Shown here piece after piece: positions 1 through 10,719 of a stretch of 64,000 nt of DNA. The translations under genes were made by a program, and so were the position numbers. Numbering within the stretch: position 1 is the first letter of the stretch; each line of letters starts with the position of its first letter. A model generated the notes under the pieces. It did not search any database and had not been told where the DNA came from. It saw only the letters and a program-made list of their open reading frames with translations. Source of the DNA: Taxillus chinensis (lineage: Eukaryota; Streptophyta; Magnoliopsida; Santalales; Loranthaceae); assembly GCA_023512835.1 (NCBI GenBank), contig CM042089.1:53067427-53131426 (forward strand). The letters run 5' to 3'.

Positions 1-600
1 GTTGATATTCTGAAAATGACTAAGTGAGATATGTGAATGCTTAAGTGTGTGCCTTTGTATGGTATTGTGTGGAATAAGCATTGTGGTGTTCAAAACGATG
101 AGATAATCACTTGAGTATAAATGATATGTGCAATGTGAAGGTGTGAACTTGTATAGTCTGTGAAATGTGAATCTGCGAATCTGTGTGGTGATAATCTGTG
201 TTTTGAGATTAGTTATAGCTCCAAATGCCTAGTCGGTAATGGTATTAAGAGCGTTGAGTGTTAACTTGGAGCGCTACCTCCTCGTGTACCTAGCCTCTAA
301 AAAATTATGACCCGTACGACAGAAGAGCCCGCCACCTAGGCTGGGCAAGTGGCAGAGCTGCAGGGTGTAAGTAATGATCTTTACATGGCAGAGATTGGCA
401 TTTTAACCCTGATTATTCCAGAATTGAGGGAATGAGATTCGATAACTGATTAAGAGCGAGGCACGCTGAGGGCGGTTAATCCACATCATTTGGAGGAGCT
501 CGGACGAAGATCAATTGAAGCATTGTTGTCCAGATCAGCAGAAAGGACCCCAAGAGGCAGATGAGGGCAATCAGAAGATGGGCACAAGTTTCGAGACGGG
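1..600. other. Unrecognised decayed sequence, left part of element B
   Basis: No convincing coding frame. By position it should be leader and early gag of element B, because a Gag zinc-knuckle remnant follows at about 650. Many TG-rich stretches and stops in all frames suggest strong C-to-T decay. I can assign no specific function. Confidence 0.4.
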
Positions 601-745
601 GGTCAATCCCCCAACAAATCAATTTGAGACCAGTTGCTTAAAGGGTTATTCTTGCTGTGGAGAATCGGGACATTGGAAAAGAGTGTAGCAGGAAGCAGTA
701 TCAGTGTTGCATCCGTGGAAAAGTAGGACATCTCCAGAAGATAGT
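600..745 (+). pseudogene. gag: Gag zinc-knuckle remnant of element B
   Basis: Around 653-673 the + strand encodes C-C-G-E-S-G-H-W-K, and around 705-740 it encodes C-C-I-R-G-K-V-G-H-L. These match the paired knuckles of related elements here (for example CYRCGEQGH and CHRCGREGH in element G). The first Cys of knuckle one is lost, one Cys of knuckle two has become Arg, there is an in-frame TAG, and the two knuckles are in different frames. Functional knuckles bind genomic RNA during packaging; this copy is dead. The assignment rests on spacing and order, not on a long alignment. Confidence 0.55.
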
Positions 746-946
746 GATTGGTTGAGTCTCGTACTGACTTAGGTGAGGATGGGTGGACCTTTGATTGTTA
801 AGTTTCTAGCAATTAAATTAAAACACTTGTAATAGAGGGGTATTCTCGTTGGTTGGGCTCTTGAGCCACAGTTTGTCGTTTGGTGAAGCATAGAAGATCG
901 TTTGAGTTAGCATTGTTAATAGACATGGTTGGTGACTTGTAACAAA

Positions 947-950
<4 letters not shown>

Positions 951-1017
<67 letters not shown>
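951..1017. repeat. (AAT)n microsatellite
   Basis: About 22 uninterrupted ATA/AAT units, inside the decayed internal region of element B just downstream of the gag remnant. The opposite strand reads as poly-isoleucine, which is a repeat artefact and not a protein. Confidence 0.97.
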
Positions 1018-1419
1018 GAAAAATGAACATTTATATTTATGACACTAGAAGGATAATAAGTAACTGATAGATATGTGAGTGTTGGTTTTACATGGGAGTG
1101 GTATTCAATTTTGACAACTGTGGATAATTAAAGTAATCAAACCTTGTAGGCTACCTTTTGCTAGCTAGTAGAGCTTGAGGCGTGAGGTGATGGCTTGTGG
1201 GTAACGTGTGACCCCTCCTTGGCAACCTTGAATAATAGAGATATGTTCTTAAGTGGATAGAGGTATGTGTTGGAGTACTACTTGAAAGGGATATTCCTAT
1301 GGTTACCTTTCCAAGCGTTGTGGTTAAGGGTGGAAAACGCAGCTAGTATAGCCTGCTCTTAGAGTCCTTGAAGTGTTATCTTGTTGGCTAGAGTGGTCAT
1401 TGCAAGTTTTGGTTAGTAA
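1018..1419. other. Unrecognised sequence of element B before the insertion of A
   Basis: No recognisable coding frame or motif. It ends in CTATA (1420-1424), the target site duplicated when element A inserted, and the same sequence logically continues at 10370. Confidence 0.5.
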
Positions 1420-1915
1420 CTATATGTCACGCCCCGGATTTCCAACCCGAGGAAACCGGCACGTGACTCCCCTTTTACCCACACGGAGGGCAAAGGGGTT
1501 AGGATACAAACCAAGAATTTTACATTTCAAACATCCACAACACATTCAAGAAAGTAATGTTCATAAAAATAATCCAAACCAGTTTGTTACAATAGAATTC
1601 TTTCCAATCCCATCCCCACTGGGGTTACATCAGTTCCCATAAAAGAAAACAACATAAATGGAAGAGAGTAAAATGGATAAGGTCTTCCACCTGGGTGTAT
1701 CCACCTAACGCCTGTAAGTCCCTGGAAAACAAGCAAACACAGTAGGAGGGGTGAGCAACCACAGCTCAGTAGGGATCAAGTCTCCCCAACCCTTCCCATG
1801 CTCCTAGCGGCTACATGCATGTGCACAGGTGTAGTGACGTGTTACAACAATCTCAACAAACAATATCAAACCATATAAGTAGTCACAATTATCCACCACA
1901 CAAAACACAAGTGAT

Positions 1916-2037
1916 TTAACCGCCTCTTCAGGCCAAGTTATTTAACCGCCTCTTCAGGCCAAGTGATTTAACCGCCTCTTCAGGCCACTCGTTTAACCGC
2001 CTCTTAGGCAAAGTAGTTTAACCGCCTCTTCAGGCCA
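1916..2037 (-). repeat. 26-bp minisatellite in LTR of A (five units)
   Basis: Five tandem copies built on TTTAACCGCCTCTTCAGGCC with a short variable spacer. The same array is at 9156-9284 in the other LTR, at 39385-39510 in element I and, inverted, at 60375-60505 in LTR F. Elements G, B and N carry a different minisatellite at the equivalent place. Confidence 0.9.
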
Positions 2038-2583
2038 GATACCACAGTCAGGCACACAACTTATACCACAAGTACACAAACATAAAACCAAACACTTGGT
2101 GTGCACCCGCTCACCAGTGCACAAACCCAGCCATTCAGGCAATAGAACACACACCCAGAGATACATACATACACTAAATCACAAGTCCAGCCACACAGGA
2201 CATATTATCAAACACGTAATGGGCATATACATACAGCTATATTCACACAGGCATTTCATCGAACACATAGCTTGTAATCCACGAGAATCACACCAACATG
2301 CCACGAAGGCCAACATTCATATAGGAGGTCACACCTATATGAATTTACATATAAATAATATAACGAGATATCTCATATTCCGCCCTGGAACCCTAGGACA
2401 GAGAAGGACTTAGGAAGAACAGAACCCCTACCTCAAGGAAAACGCAACAACACAAAGAACGGTCCGATCCCAAGCCGAACGCCGTCCACCCACGAAGCAC
2501 CGACCACCCACGCAAGACGCCCGGCGGCAACCAGGAGCTCTCCTTCCTCTCTTTCTCTCTCTGCGACGGCTGGTGAAGCAAAG

Positions 2584-2695
2584 AAACCCTAAACCTAAAA
2601 CAGAGGGACTCCTCCTCCTTATATAGACAACACAACATCAAAACGACGTAGTTTTGATTAAGTGAATCCCAGGATCAAAACGACGTAGTTTTGAT
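2584..2695 (-). promoter_or_regulatory. LTR core promoter of A: tandem palindromes, TATA, telo-box
   Basis: Reading on the element strand: two 22-bp boxes (2674-2695 and 2637-2658) with arms ATCAAAAC and GTTTTGAT around an ACGT-containing centre, then TATA box CTATATAAGG at 2617-2626, then TTTAGGTTTAGGGTTT (telo-box type) at about 2584-2600. A matching set is at 9825-9935 in the 5' LTR. Transcription would start between the TATA box and the telo-box. Confidence 0.7.
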
Positions 2696-2823
2696 CACAC
2701 AAGTTACCACCTTACCGCACCCATATAGGCCAAAATACTCGAGAATTTCAACATGGTCCTTTGGAGAAAGTTCCTTAGAATGACAAAACCAAGGGAACCA
2801 TGCAAAAATATGGCTGCACGCCA

Positions 2824-2854
2824 ATTTGCACGTGAATTCCCAATTCACGTGCAA
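2824..2854. promoter_or_regulatory. Inverted G-box pair in U3 of LTR A
   Basis: Two CACGTG G-boxes lie in perfect inverted arms, GCACGTGAATT and AATTCACGTGC, separated by CCC. Further CACGTG hexamers follow within 210 bp. The arrangement is repeated at 10064-10093, 52757-52787 and 59959-59989. G-boxes are bound by plant bZIP and bHLH factors; activity here is inferred. Confidence 0.6.
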
Positions 2855-3126
2855 CTCCATATGAACTCCAAATGCTCTCAAACTTCACCCCTAGTCTCCT
2901 TGCATCATTTGGAAGACAATTACACTTGCACGTGAATTGGACCCATATCACGTGCACCTCACATACATGTCCATTTGGCCTGAAACTTCTGTGGTAGATT
3001 GAGGACATCATTCTAAGCATCTTTTCTTTTGCACGTGAATTCCTTGGAGTCCATTTACTAGGTCAAAATCTAGAAAAACTCTACTCAGGAGGCAAAACTG
3101 ACTAACGCAAGGTACGGGTCCTTACA

Positions 3127-3139
3127 TCCTCTCCCCCTT
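3127..3139 (-). other. Polypurine tract of element A
   Basis: On the element strand AAGGGGGAGAGGA abuts the start of the 3' LTR. It is preceded by TTTTCGAGGACGAAAAG. This is the expected primer site for plus-strand DNA synthesis. Confidence 0.9.
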
Positions 3140-3455
3140 AAGACTTTTCGTCCTCGAAAAGAAATGACACAAGAGGAAAACAACACAAGCTACCCATTTG
3201 CCACACGGCGAGCTACAACACCCAAATGGGTCATACACCACACACAGCACAACGGCACATAACAGTACCACCATAATCCATAACCACAATAATGCACATA
3301 ACACGTGTCCACATGGCACGAATACACATCCCAAGGCACATCACAAACAAGAACACATGTCTTTAAAAGACAATACAAATACATCAACGAATACAAGAAA
3401 ACACATCACAAGAAAACATCACTATCCATCCCTTGGCCAACACCACCTCCCACGC

Positions 3456-6400
3456 TTAAGATTGTTCGTCCTCGAACAAGTCCGGGTGCTGCTCACGCAT
3501 CACGGACTCACGTTCCCATGTCTCCTCCTCAATACCACGGTGCTGCCACAGCACGCGAACCAAAGGAATAGCACGACCACGCAAAAGCTTCTCTCGCCGA
3601 TCGAGGATACGAATAGGGGCCTCAATGACGGACATGTCATCCTCAATGTCCAACGTTCCCCAATCAATCACGTGAGTGGGGTCAGGGTGATACTTCCGCA
3701 ATCGGGACACGTGAAACACGTTGTGCACTCGACTCGGCCGCGGTGGTAACGCTAACCGGTAGGCCACGGGCCCTACACGATCCAAGAATCTCAAAAGGAC
3801 CAATAAACCGCGGAGATAGCTTGGAACCTCGCCCAAACCGTCGATGTCCACGACGTGGAGAGACACGAAGGAACACATGATCACCAACGGAAAACTCCAA
3901 AGGTCGCCGTCGCTGATCCGCATAAGATTTCGCCGACTCGAGCCGCCAACAAACGCCGACGAATCAACTTGACCTTCTCGGTAGCCTCTTGAACCAACTG
4001 CGGTCCCAAGAGAGCTGTCTCCCCCACCTCGGTCCAACACAAAGGGGATCGACACGGCCGTCCATACAACGCCTCAAAAGGAGCCATCCCAATGGATGCC
4101 TGATAACCGTTGTTGTAGGCAAACTCCACCAAAGGAAGGTGAGTTGCCCACGAACCCCCAAAATCTAGCACACAAGCCCTCAACATGTCCTCCATGGTCC
4201 GATTCGTCCGCTCGGTCGACCGTCGGTCTCGGGGTGAAAGGCTGTACTCGGATGAAGCTTGGTCCCCATAGCCTCCTGCAAACCTGCCCAGAAACGGGAA
4301 GTGAACCTCGAATCCCGGTCCGAGACAACCGATGATGGTACGCCATGCAGTCTCACAATCTCGTTCATGTACACTGACTCAAGGTCCCAATAGAGTCCCG
4401 CTCGCGAACAACAAGGAAATGGGCCGACTTTGTGAGTCGATCCACAATCACCCAAATCATATCCCTCCTCCCAGAGTGGTGGGTGGAAGACCGATCACAA
4501 AATCCATCGCTATATGGTCCCACTTCCACTCCGCTATGGGCAAGGGCCGTAACATGCCCGCCGGCCGCCGATGCTCGGCCTTCACCTGCCGACACGTGAG
4601 GCACCGCGAAACAAAGGCAGCCACATCGCGTTTCATCCCAGGCCACCAAAAATGTCCCCGAAGCGCATGGTACATCTTCGTACCCCCTGGATGCACAACA
4701 ACTCTAGACCGGTGAAACTCCCTCATCACCTCATCCCCGAGGGAAGAAGCTACGACCAACCGCCCCCGAAATGACAACTCATGCTCGGGACCCTCTGTCC
4801 GGTCCCCCAGATAGCTCCCCGGCCTCAATACGGGCACGGAGAACCTCACACTCAATGTCACCCACTGTCCCTCCCGGACGCGCTGGTACAACTCAGGCAC
4901 TACCACTAAAGGACTCGGGATTGTCCCACCATCATGAACAACGGCTGCAGCTGTAACGTCGCCAACCGCTCCATCGGCTTCCACTCTCTCACGACCACCT
5001 CGGCTTTCCCTTTTCTGCTCAACGCATCGGCCCACAACATTTCCCTTGCCCGGGGTATAGGCAAGAGTAAAATCAAAGGTCTGCAAATACTCCACCCATC
5101 TCCTTTGCCTCAAATTCAAGTCCTTCGAGTAAAGATGTCCTGAAGGCTCTTGTGATCCGAGAACACCACAAACTTTTCTCCCAAGAGGTAGTGCTGCCAA
5201 CTCTTCAGGGCGAAGATGACGGCCGCTAACTCAAGGTCATGAGTAGGATAATTCTGCTCATGAGGCTTCATTGCCTCGACCCATAAGCTACCACACCGTG
5301 CTCCTGCATAAGCACACACCCCAAACCAACCCTGGACGCATCACAATACACTTCATATGGAATATCCTCCCTAGGCAACCTCAACACAGGTGCGGTGGTC
5401 AAACGGGTTTTGAGAGTCTCAAACGCCTGCCGACACTTGTCGGTCCAATCAAACTTCACGCCCTTCCGAGTCAACGCTGTCATAGGAGCCGCCAAACGGG
5501 AGAACCCCTCTACAAAACGACGATAGTACCCCGCCAAACCAAGAAAACTACGGATCTCAAAAACGTTGGTTGGCCTCGCCCACGATGCCACGGCCTCAAT
5601 CTTGGCCGGGTCCACCCTAACTCCCTCACTGACACCACATGGCCAAGAAAGTGAACCTCCTGCAGCCAAAACTCACACTTGCTAAACTTAGCAAACAGTC
5701 TGCTGGTCCCTCAAGGTTTGCAACACTGTTGCCAAGTGCTCCACATGTTCCTTCTCGGTCTTGGAATACACCAAGATATCGTCGATAAACACCACCACGA
5801 ACGAGTCTAGGTATGGAGCAAAGACTTGGTTCATCAAATGCATGAATACTGCTGGTGCATTAGTGAGCCCGAAAGGCATCACTACCCACTCATAATGCCC
5901 ATACCTGCACCGAAAGCCGTCTTAGGGATGTCCTCCTCCCTAACCCCTGAGCTGGTGATACCCCGACCGTAAATCTATCTTGGAAAACCACTGGGCCCCA
6001 CTCAATTGGTCAAACAGGTCATCTATCCGAGGCAACGGGTACTTGTTCTTCACGATCCACCGAATTCGGCTTCTGGTAGTCGATGCGAGAGACGAAGCGT
6101 GCCATCGGCCTTTCTTAGCAAAGAGCACCGGAGCACCCCAAGGTGAGGTACTCGGTCCGATATACCCCCTGGCCCACCAACTCCTCGATTTGCCTCCGAA
6201 GCTCCCTCAACTCGGCTGGCCCCATACGATACGCTACTTGGGAAATCGGACCCGTCCCCGGTACCAACTCAATGGTGAACTCCAGACTCCTCTTAGGTGG
6301 CAAACTCCTCAACCGCTCAGGAAAAACATCCCGAAATTGGTCCACAACAACGGGCCACACCCTCTTTTCCACCTTACCCTCCTCGGGAAAGGTCAGGGCT

Positions 6401-6949
6401 GCTAACCTGTGGGTAATGGCACCCCACTGGTCCAACACTGGCCCGGCCCGACTCGCCTCACAATCCCACTCCCCCTGCAGGGTGCAAGAGGTCCCTGCAG
6501 GTGTCACGAAGGTCACACGCCGCCGATAACAATCTATCTTGGCCTGGAAAGCCATAAGCCAATCCATACCCAAGATCGGATCAAACGTTCTCAAAGGCAT
6601 CACATGCAAGTCAAAACTCGGCTCCACCTCGCCTATGGTTAACACACGATCACGACACACTCGCCGTACCTCGATCATGCCTCCTACCAGGAGACTCCAC
6701 AACTAGGGGCCTCGCGGCCTCCACACAAGCTAACCCCAAGCCGTCTATTACAAGCTCGGCGACAAACGAACATGATGCACCCGTATTGAAAAGAACGAAG
6801 CTAATGTACGGGAGATCAAGAGGGTACCTCTAACCACCGATGGTCCTGCTCCACCCTCACTGGTGGGGGTGGTAACTCGGCCTCCTCCTGGTATGTCGCC
6901 TCCCGGCGCAAACACCCTCCCTTGGCCCGTGCCACCGGTCGGCTCGATC
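3456..6949 (-). pseudogene. pol: pol of element A (PR-RT-RNaseH-IN-chromodomain), apparently frameshifted
   Basis: Domains read in order from 6949 to 3456. The protease (about 6830-6560) ends in a clear LGMDWL flap region, but the catalytic DTG reads NTG (plus-strand CpG to TpG at about 6786). RT keeps [11 protein letters not shown] (about 5950) and FIDD (about 5780). RNase H runs about 5480-5120. Integrase has an HHCC zinc site (about 4690-4590), a first Asp in AMDF, a second Asp in SDRDSRF and a Glu in ERTNRT, the last in another frame. The C-terminal chromodomain-type segment (3456-3720) keeps GRAIPLVRVLWQH and ends FEDEQS then TAA. Length with gag (about 1,600 codons) is normal for one gag-pol ORF. 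At least eight apparent frameshifts break it, several at CAG/CTG sites where related copies are intact, so some may be sequence error. Confidence 0.9.
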
Positions 6950-8253
6950 ACTTGACGCTTCCCGCTAAGGTTGCCTCCGGCCTCGGTCTGCTGCCGCTCC
7001 GGCCTCCCCCGGGGTCGGGTCCGACTAGATCCTGCCTGGCCGGCCCGCCACCGACGAGCCGGTCTCTCAGTCGGTGCACCTGGAAGCTAGCATCACTCCT
7101 CACGCCGGATGCCGCGCCCCCTATTCCCCCGTTGCCACTCCCTGCAAACCCGACGCAAATGACCCTCTCGTCCACGGTTGTTGCATCGCCATCCTTCTTG
7201 GGGCACTCCCCTTTGAAGTGACCCTGCTCTCCACAAGGTGGCATCCGCTCGGTAGACTCCCCGGATGGACCCCCCTGTCTTCCGCCGCCAAAGGTGAACC
7301 TCCCAGGGTTCACGGATGTCCGACCCCGACCGCGAAAAGAACTGCTATCCCTCTCCTCCGTCTTGAGCCTCTTGGACCCTGCATCTCGATCAGGCCCACT
7401 CTGCAACCGGCGCCCCCGATGGGCCTGCCTCCCATCATCCGGCTCTCTCTCGGCTATTCGGGCCGTCTCCACGGCCTCGAGCATAGGTCCTCAAGCGTAG
7501 AATCGCCACCCTCTCCCTAAGGGCTGGCCTGAGACCCAAGGTGAACTTGTGGGCCTTCAGGTCCTCCCTTACCACGCTCTCAGGAGCAAACCTACTCAAT
7601 CTCCGAAACTCCCGCTCATACTCAGGTACCGTCTTGGATCCCTGCTTCAAGCTGCCAAATTCTTCCCTCTTCCGCCATCTCACCGATTCCGGAAGAACTC
7701 ATCTTGGAAGAGTTGCAAGAACTCCTCCCAAAACATGAGTTGTCTGCACGGCTCCCCGCAACACTCGTCCACCACTCCAAAGCGTCCCCCCTCTAGCCGC
7801 CGAATTGCCGGGCCGCACTTTATCCTCCTCCCGGGGCAGGAGAAAGGAGAACACATGCTCAATCTGCCTCAACCACCGCTCGCCTACCACAGGATCTTCC
7901 CCCCCCCTTAAATCGCGGAGGTTGTTCCTTTCGGAACCGTGTCACCACGTCATCCTCTCGCACGGGTCGGTACACCACCCAGCGAACTCTCACGCTCACG
8001 AGGCAGCTCTCCCTACCTGGTGGTGGTGGTGGTGGCACCACCTGCCGTGTCTTGCCATCTCACGGCGCACCTCCTCCCGAACATCCTGCCGGAGTCCCTC
8101 CCGTAGCTCTCGTACCTCCAGCCGGATGCCTTCTTGTAGCTGTGCCGGTAACAACGCATGCCCTCCAATGGATGGTCCCGCACCCGGACCCTCATGGGCA
8201 GATGACTCATCGCCCATTGCCCCGGACGCACGTGTCACTCTCCTCGGTGGCAT
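6950..8253 (-). pseudogene. gag: gag of element A
   Basis: Start chosen at the ATG complementary to 8251-8253 (MPPRRVTRAS), which is conserved in elements I, G and J at the same distance from the leader. After a charged N-terminal helix-like stretch (LREGLRQ..EEVRRE) and a Pro/His-rich GGT repeat comes a retrotransposon-gag capsid domain (about 7860-7470, with FLQLFQDEFF and EYEREFRRLSRFAPE). A zinc-knuckle region follows near 7240-7200 (CGEQGHFKGEC). The first Cys of knuckle one is missing and knuckle two is out of frame. Gag would form the cytoplasmic particle and package RNA. Breaks near 8000, 7860, 7680 and 7480 need the same caution as in pol. Confidence 0.85.
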
Positions 8254-8654
8254 TCTTACTACATGAAGTAAGATGCACAAACGTCAGGACGCGTTTGACT
8301 ACTAACAAATTGACTACCTCTACCCCATTATCAATTTCACTAACACATGACATTACACACATACATTACATCAATCACATTTCACAGTTCACGATCCAGT
8401 ACACATTGCCAAACAAATCGAGTTGCACATTTCACTTAATCATGTGATCTTATCCACAGTTTAGCATACCTTCACAAAGAAATGCAACTAGTGCCCTAAT
8501 GCCAATGCATGCAAATCCTATCACAAGACCGGACTACCCTAAGTACACCTTGGAGGCTCAAAGAGGACCATGTTGATCAGGCATGTCCCTCCAGGCTCCT
8601 CCAAAGGACTTAGGATAACCAAGTCCGCCCACTACCCTAGGCCAACTAGACCAT
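8254..8654 (-). other. 5' leader of element A
   Basis: Non-coding stretch of about 400 bp between primer site and gag. The part next to the primer site contains the conserved stretch at 8540-8640, also seen in I (38750-38850), G (58385-58485) and, in the other orientation, J (20353-20460). Confidence 0.7.
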
Positions 8655-8666
8655 GCTCTGATACCA
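8655..8666 (-). other. Primer binding site of element A (initiator tRNA-Met)
   Basis: Element strand TGGTATCAGAGC, complementary to the 3' end of plant initiator tRNA-Met. It lies 3 nt from the 5' LTR end. Confidence 0.95.
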
Positions 8667-8669
8667 TAT

Positions 8670-10364
8670 TGTCACGCCCCGGATTTCCAACCCGAGGAAA
8701 CCGGCACGTGACTCCCCTTTTACCCACACGGAGGGCAAAGGGGTTAGGATACAAACCAAGAATTTTACATTTCAAACATCCACAACACATTCGAGAAAGT
8801 AATGTTCATAAAAATAATCCAAACCAGTTTGTTACAACAGAATTCTTTCCAATCCCATCCCCACAAGGGGTTACATCGGTTCCCATAAAAGAAAACAACA
8901 TAAATGGAAGAGAGTAAAATGGATAAGGTCTTCCACCTGGGTGTATCCACCTAACGCCTGTAAGTCCCTGGAAAACAAGCAAACACAGGAGGAGGGGTGA
9001 GCAACCACGGCTCGGTAGGGATCAAGTCTCCCCAACCCTTCCCATGCTCCTAGCGGCTACATGCATGTGCACAGGTGTAGTGACGTGTTACAACAATCTC
9101 AACAAACAATATCAAACCACATCGGTAGTCACAATTATCCACCACACAAAACACAAGTGATTTAACCGCCTCTTCAGGCCAAGTTATTTAACCGCCTCTT
9201 CAGGCCAAGTGATTTAACCGCCTCTTCGGGCCCCTGGTTTAACCGCCTCTTAGGCAAAGTAGTTTAACCGCCTCTTCAGGCCAGATACCACGATCAGGCA
9301 CACAACTTATACCACAATCACACAAACATAAAACCAAACACTTGGTGTGCACCCGCTCACCAGGCACAAACCCAGCCATTCAGGCAATAGAACACACACC
9401 CAAGATACATACATACACTAAATCACAAGTCCAGAGCACAGACATATTATCAAACACGTAATGGGCATATACATACAGCTATATTCACACAGGCATTTCA
9501 TCGAACACATAGCTTGTAATCTACAAATCACACCAACATGCCATTGAAGGCCAACATTCATATAGGAGGTCACACCTATATGAATTTACATATAAATAAT
9601 ATAACAGATATCTCATATTCTCGCCTGGAACCCTAGGACAGAGAAGGACTTAGGAAGAACAGAACCCCTACCTCAAGGAAAACGCAACAACACAAGAACG
9701 GTCCGATCCCAAGCCGAACGCCGTCCACCCACGAAGCACCGACCACCCACGCAAGACGCCCAGGCGGCAACCAGGAGCTCTCCTTCCTCTCTTTCTCTCT
9801 CTGCGACGGCCGGTGAAGCGACAAACCCTAAACCTAAAACAGAGGGACTCCTCCTCCTTATATAGACAACACAACATCAAAACGACGTAGTTTTGATTAA
9901 GTGAATCCCAGGATCAAAACGACGTAGTTTTGATCACACAAGTTACCACCTTACCGCACCCATATAGGCCAAAATACTCAGAATTTCAACATGGTCCTTT
10001 GGAGAAAGTTCCTTAGAATGACAAAACCAAGGGAACCATGCAAAAATATGGCTGCACGCCAATTTGCACGTGAATTCCCAATTCACGTGCAACTCCATAT
10101 GAACTCCAAATGCTCTCAAACTTCACCCCTAGTCTCCTTGCATCATTTGGAAGACAATTACACTTGCACGTGAATTGGACCCATATCACGTGCACCTCAC
10201 ATACATGTCCATTTTGCCTGAAACTTCTGTGGTAGATAGAGGACATCATTCTAAGCATCTTTTCTTTTGCACGTGAATTCCTTGGAGTCCATTTACTAGG
10301 TCAAAATCTAGAAAAACTCTACTCAGGAGGCAAAACTGACTAACGCAAGGTACGGGTCCTTACA
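8670..10364 (-). repeat. 5' LTR of element A
   Basis: Second LTR of A, 1695 bp, same layout as 1425-3126. Palindromic boxes are at 9876-9897 and about 9913-9934, TATA box about 9856-9866, minisatellite 9156-9284. Differences from the 3' LTR cluster at CAG/CTG positions, for example CTCAG versus CTCGG near 1770/9010. Confidence 0.95.
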
Positions 10365-10369
10365 CTATA

Positions 10370-10641
10370 TAGGTGTTCTGGGTTCTCAGATGGTCAAGCA
10401 GTGGCCATTTGTTATGTTTGTGGTGTGTGAAAGACCTTGAGTAATGTTCCTAGAATATGTTGTGAAATGGGTATGCACATGTATAAAATGTGAATTGTTC
10501 TGGAGCTCAGCTATCGGCTGTGAGTGGGTTTCAAGGGTGGTGCCCGGTGCATCTAATTGGTAACAAGAGGTAAGCAAGTGAGATTTGGCAGGCCTCATTT
10601 GGGCTTTTTACCCACATCTGGAAAACATTTCTCTAGGGACT
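10370..10641. other. Unrecognised sequence of element B after the insertion of A
   Basis: Continues B from 1419 after the CTATA duplication (10365-10369). No recognisable domain. Confidence 0.5.
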
Positions 10642-10719
10642 AAAGGTGTGCTTTTGCATGGTAGGGCCATTCCTTTGGTCTGTATCTTGTGGGAAGTGGG
10701 TTTAAAGGAGAGGAGATGG
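10642..10719 (+). pseudogene. Chromodomain fragment 1 of element B
   Basis: The + strand encodes KGVLLHGRAIPLVCILW followed by EVGLKERRW. It aligns with KLLRGRAIPLVRVLWQH..EEETW near the C-terminus of Pol in A and G. The reading is open over this short stretch, then similarity stops abruptly. A chromodomain tail directs integration by binding histone marks in functional chromoviruses; here it is a relic. Confidence 0.6.

Larger units (their letters stand above)
1425..3126 (-). repeat. 3' LTR of element A
   Basis: Matches 8670-10364 over its whole length. On the element strand it starts at 3126 (TGTAAGGACC) and ends at 1425 (GTGACA). From element 5' to 3' it holds G-box-rich U3, two palindromic boxes, a TATA box, telo-box sequence and CT/GA tract, a short TA-rich stretch, the 26-bp minisatellite and the conserved end with CCGGTTTCCTCGGGTTGGAA. 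Confidence 0.95.
1425..10364 (-). mobile_element. Complete Ty3/gypsy chromovirus-type element A (8.94 kb)
   Basis: On the - strand this is a full LTR element: 5' LTR 8670-10364, primer site 8655-8666, gag-pol 8253 to 3456, purine tract 3127-3139 and 3' LTR 1425-3126. LTRs begin TGTAAGGACC and end GGGGCGTGACA on the element strand. A 5-bp target duplication CTATA (1420-1424 and 10365-10369) proves a single insertion event, into element B. Gene order PR-RT-RNaseH-IN and a C-terminal chromodomain place it with plant chromoviruses, most like the Tekay/Del group (inference). LTRs are 1702 and 1695 bp and closely similar, so the insertion is recent. The many gag-pol frameshifts conflict with that; most paired differences fall at CAG/CTG sites (see findings). 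Confidence 0.95.

Noticed and set aside
818..1030. Small - strand ORF with a poly-isoleucine run
   Set aside because: Generated by the (AAT)n microsatellite; no start context and no homology.
1916..2037. CRISPR-like array
   Set aside because: Units are contiguous with very short, similar spacers, no cas genes, and the location is inside a plant LTR.
2584..2600. Interstitial telomere repeat (CCCTAAA)
   Set aside because: Only one or two degenerate units; better explained as a telo-box near the transcription start.
3198..3749. Plus-strand ORFs opposite gypsy pol (183 codons here, others of 120-250 codons in A and G)
   Set aside because: Antisense shadows of the polyprotein; residue composition mirrors the coding strand and no domain is found.
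8655..8666. tRNA gene near the LTRs
   Set aside because: Only 12 nt match the tRNA-Met 3' end, as a primer binding site; no cloverleaf is present.
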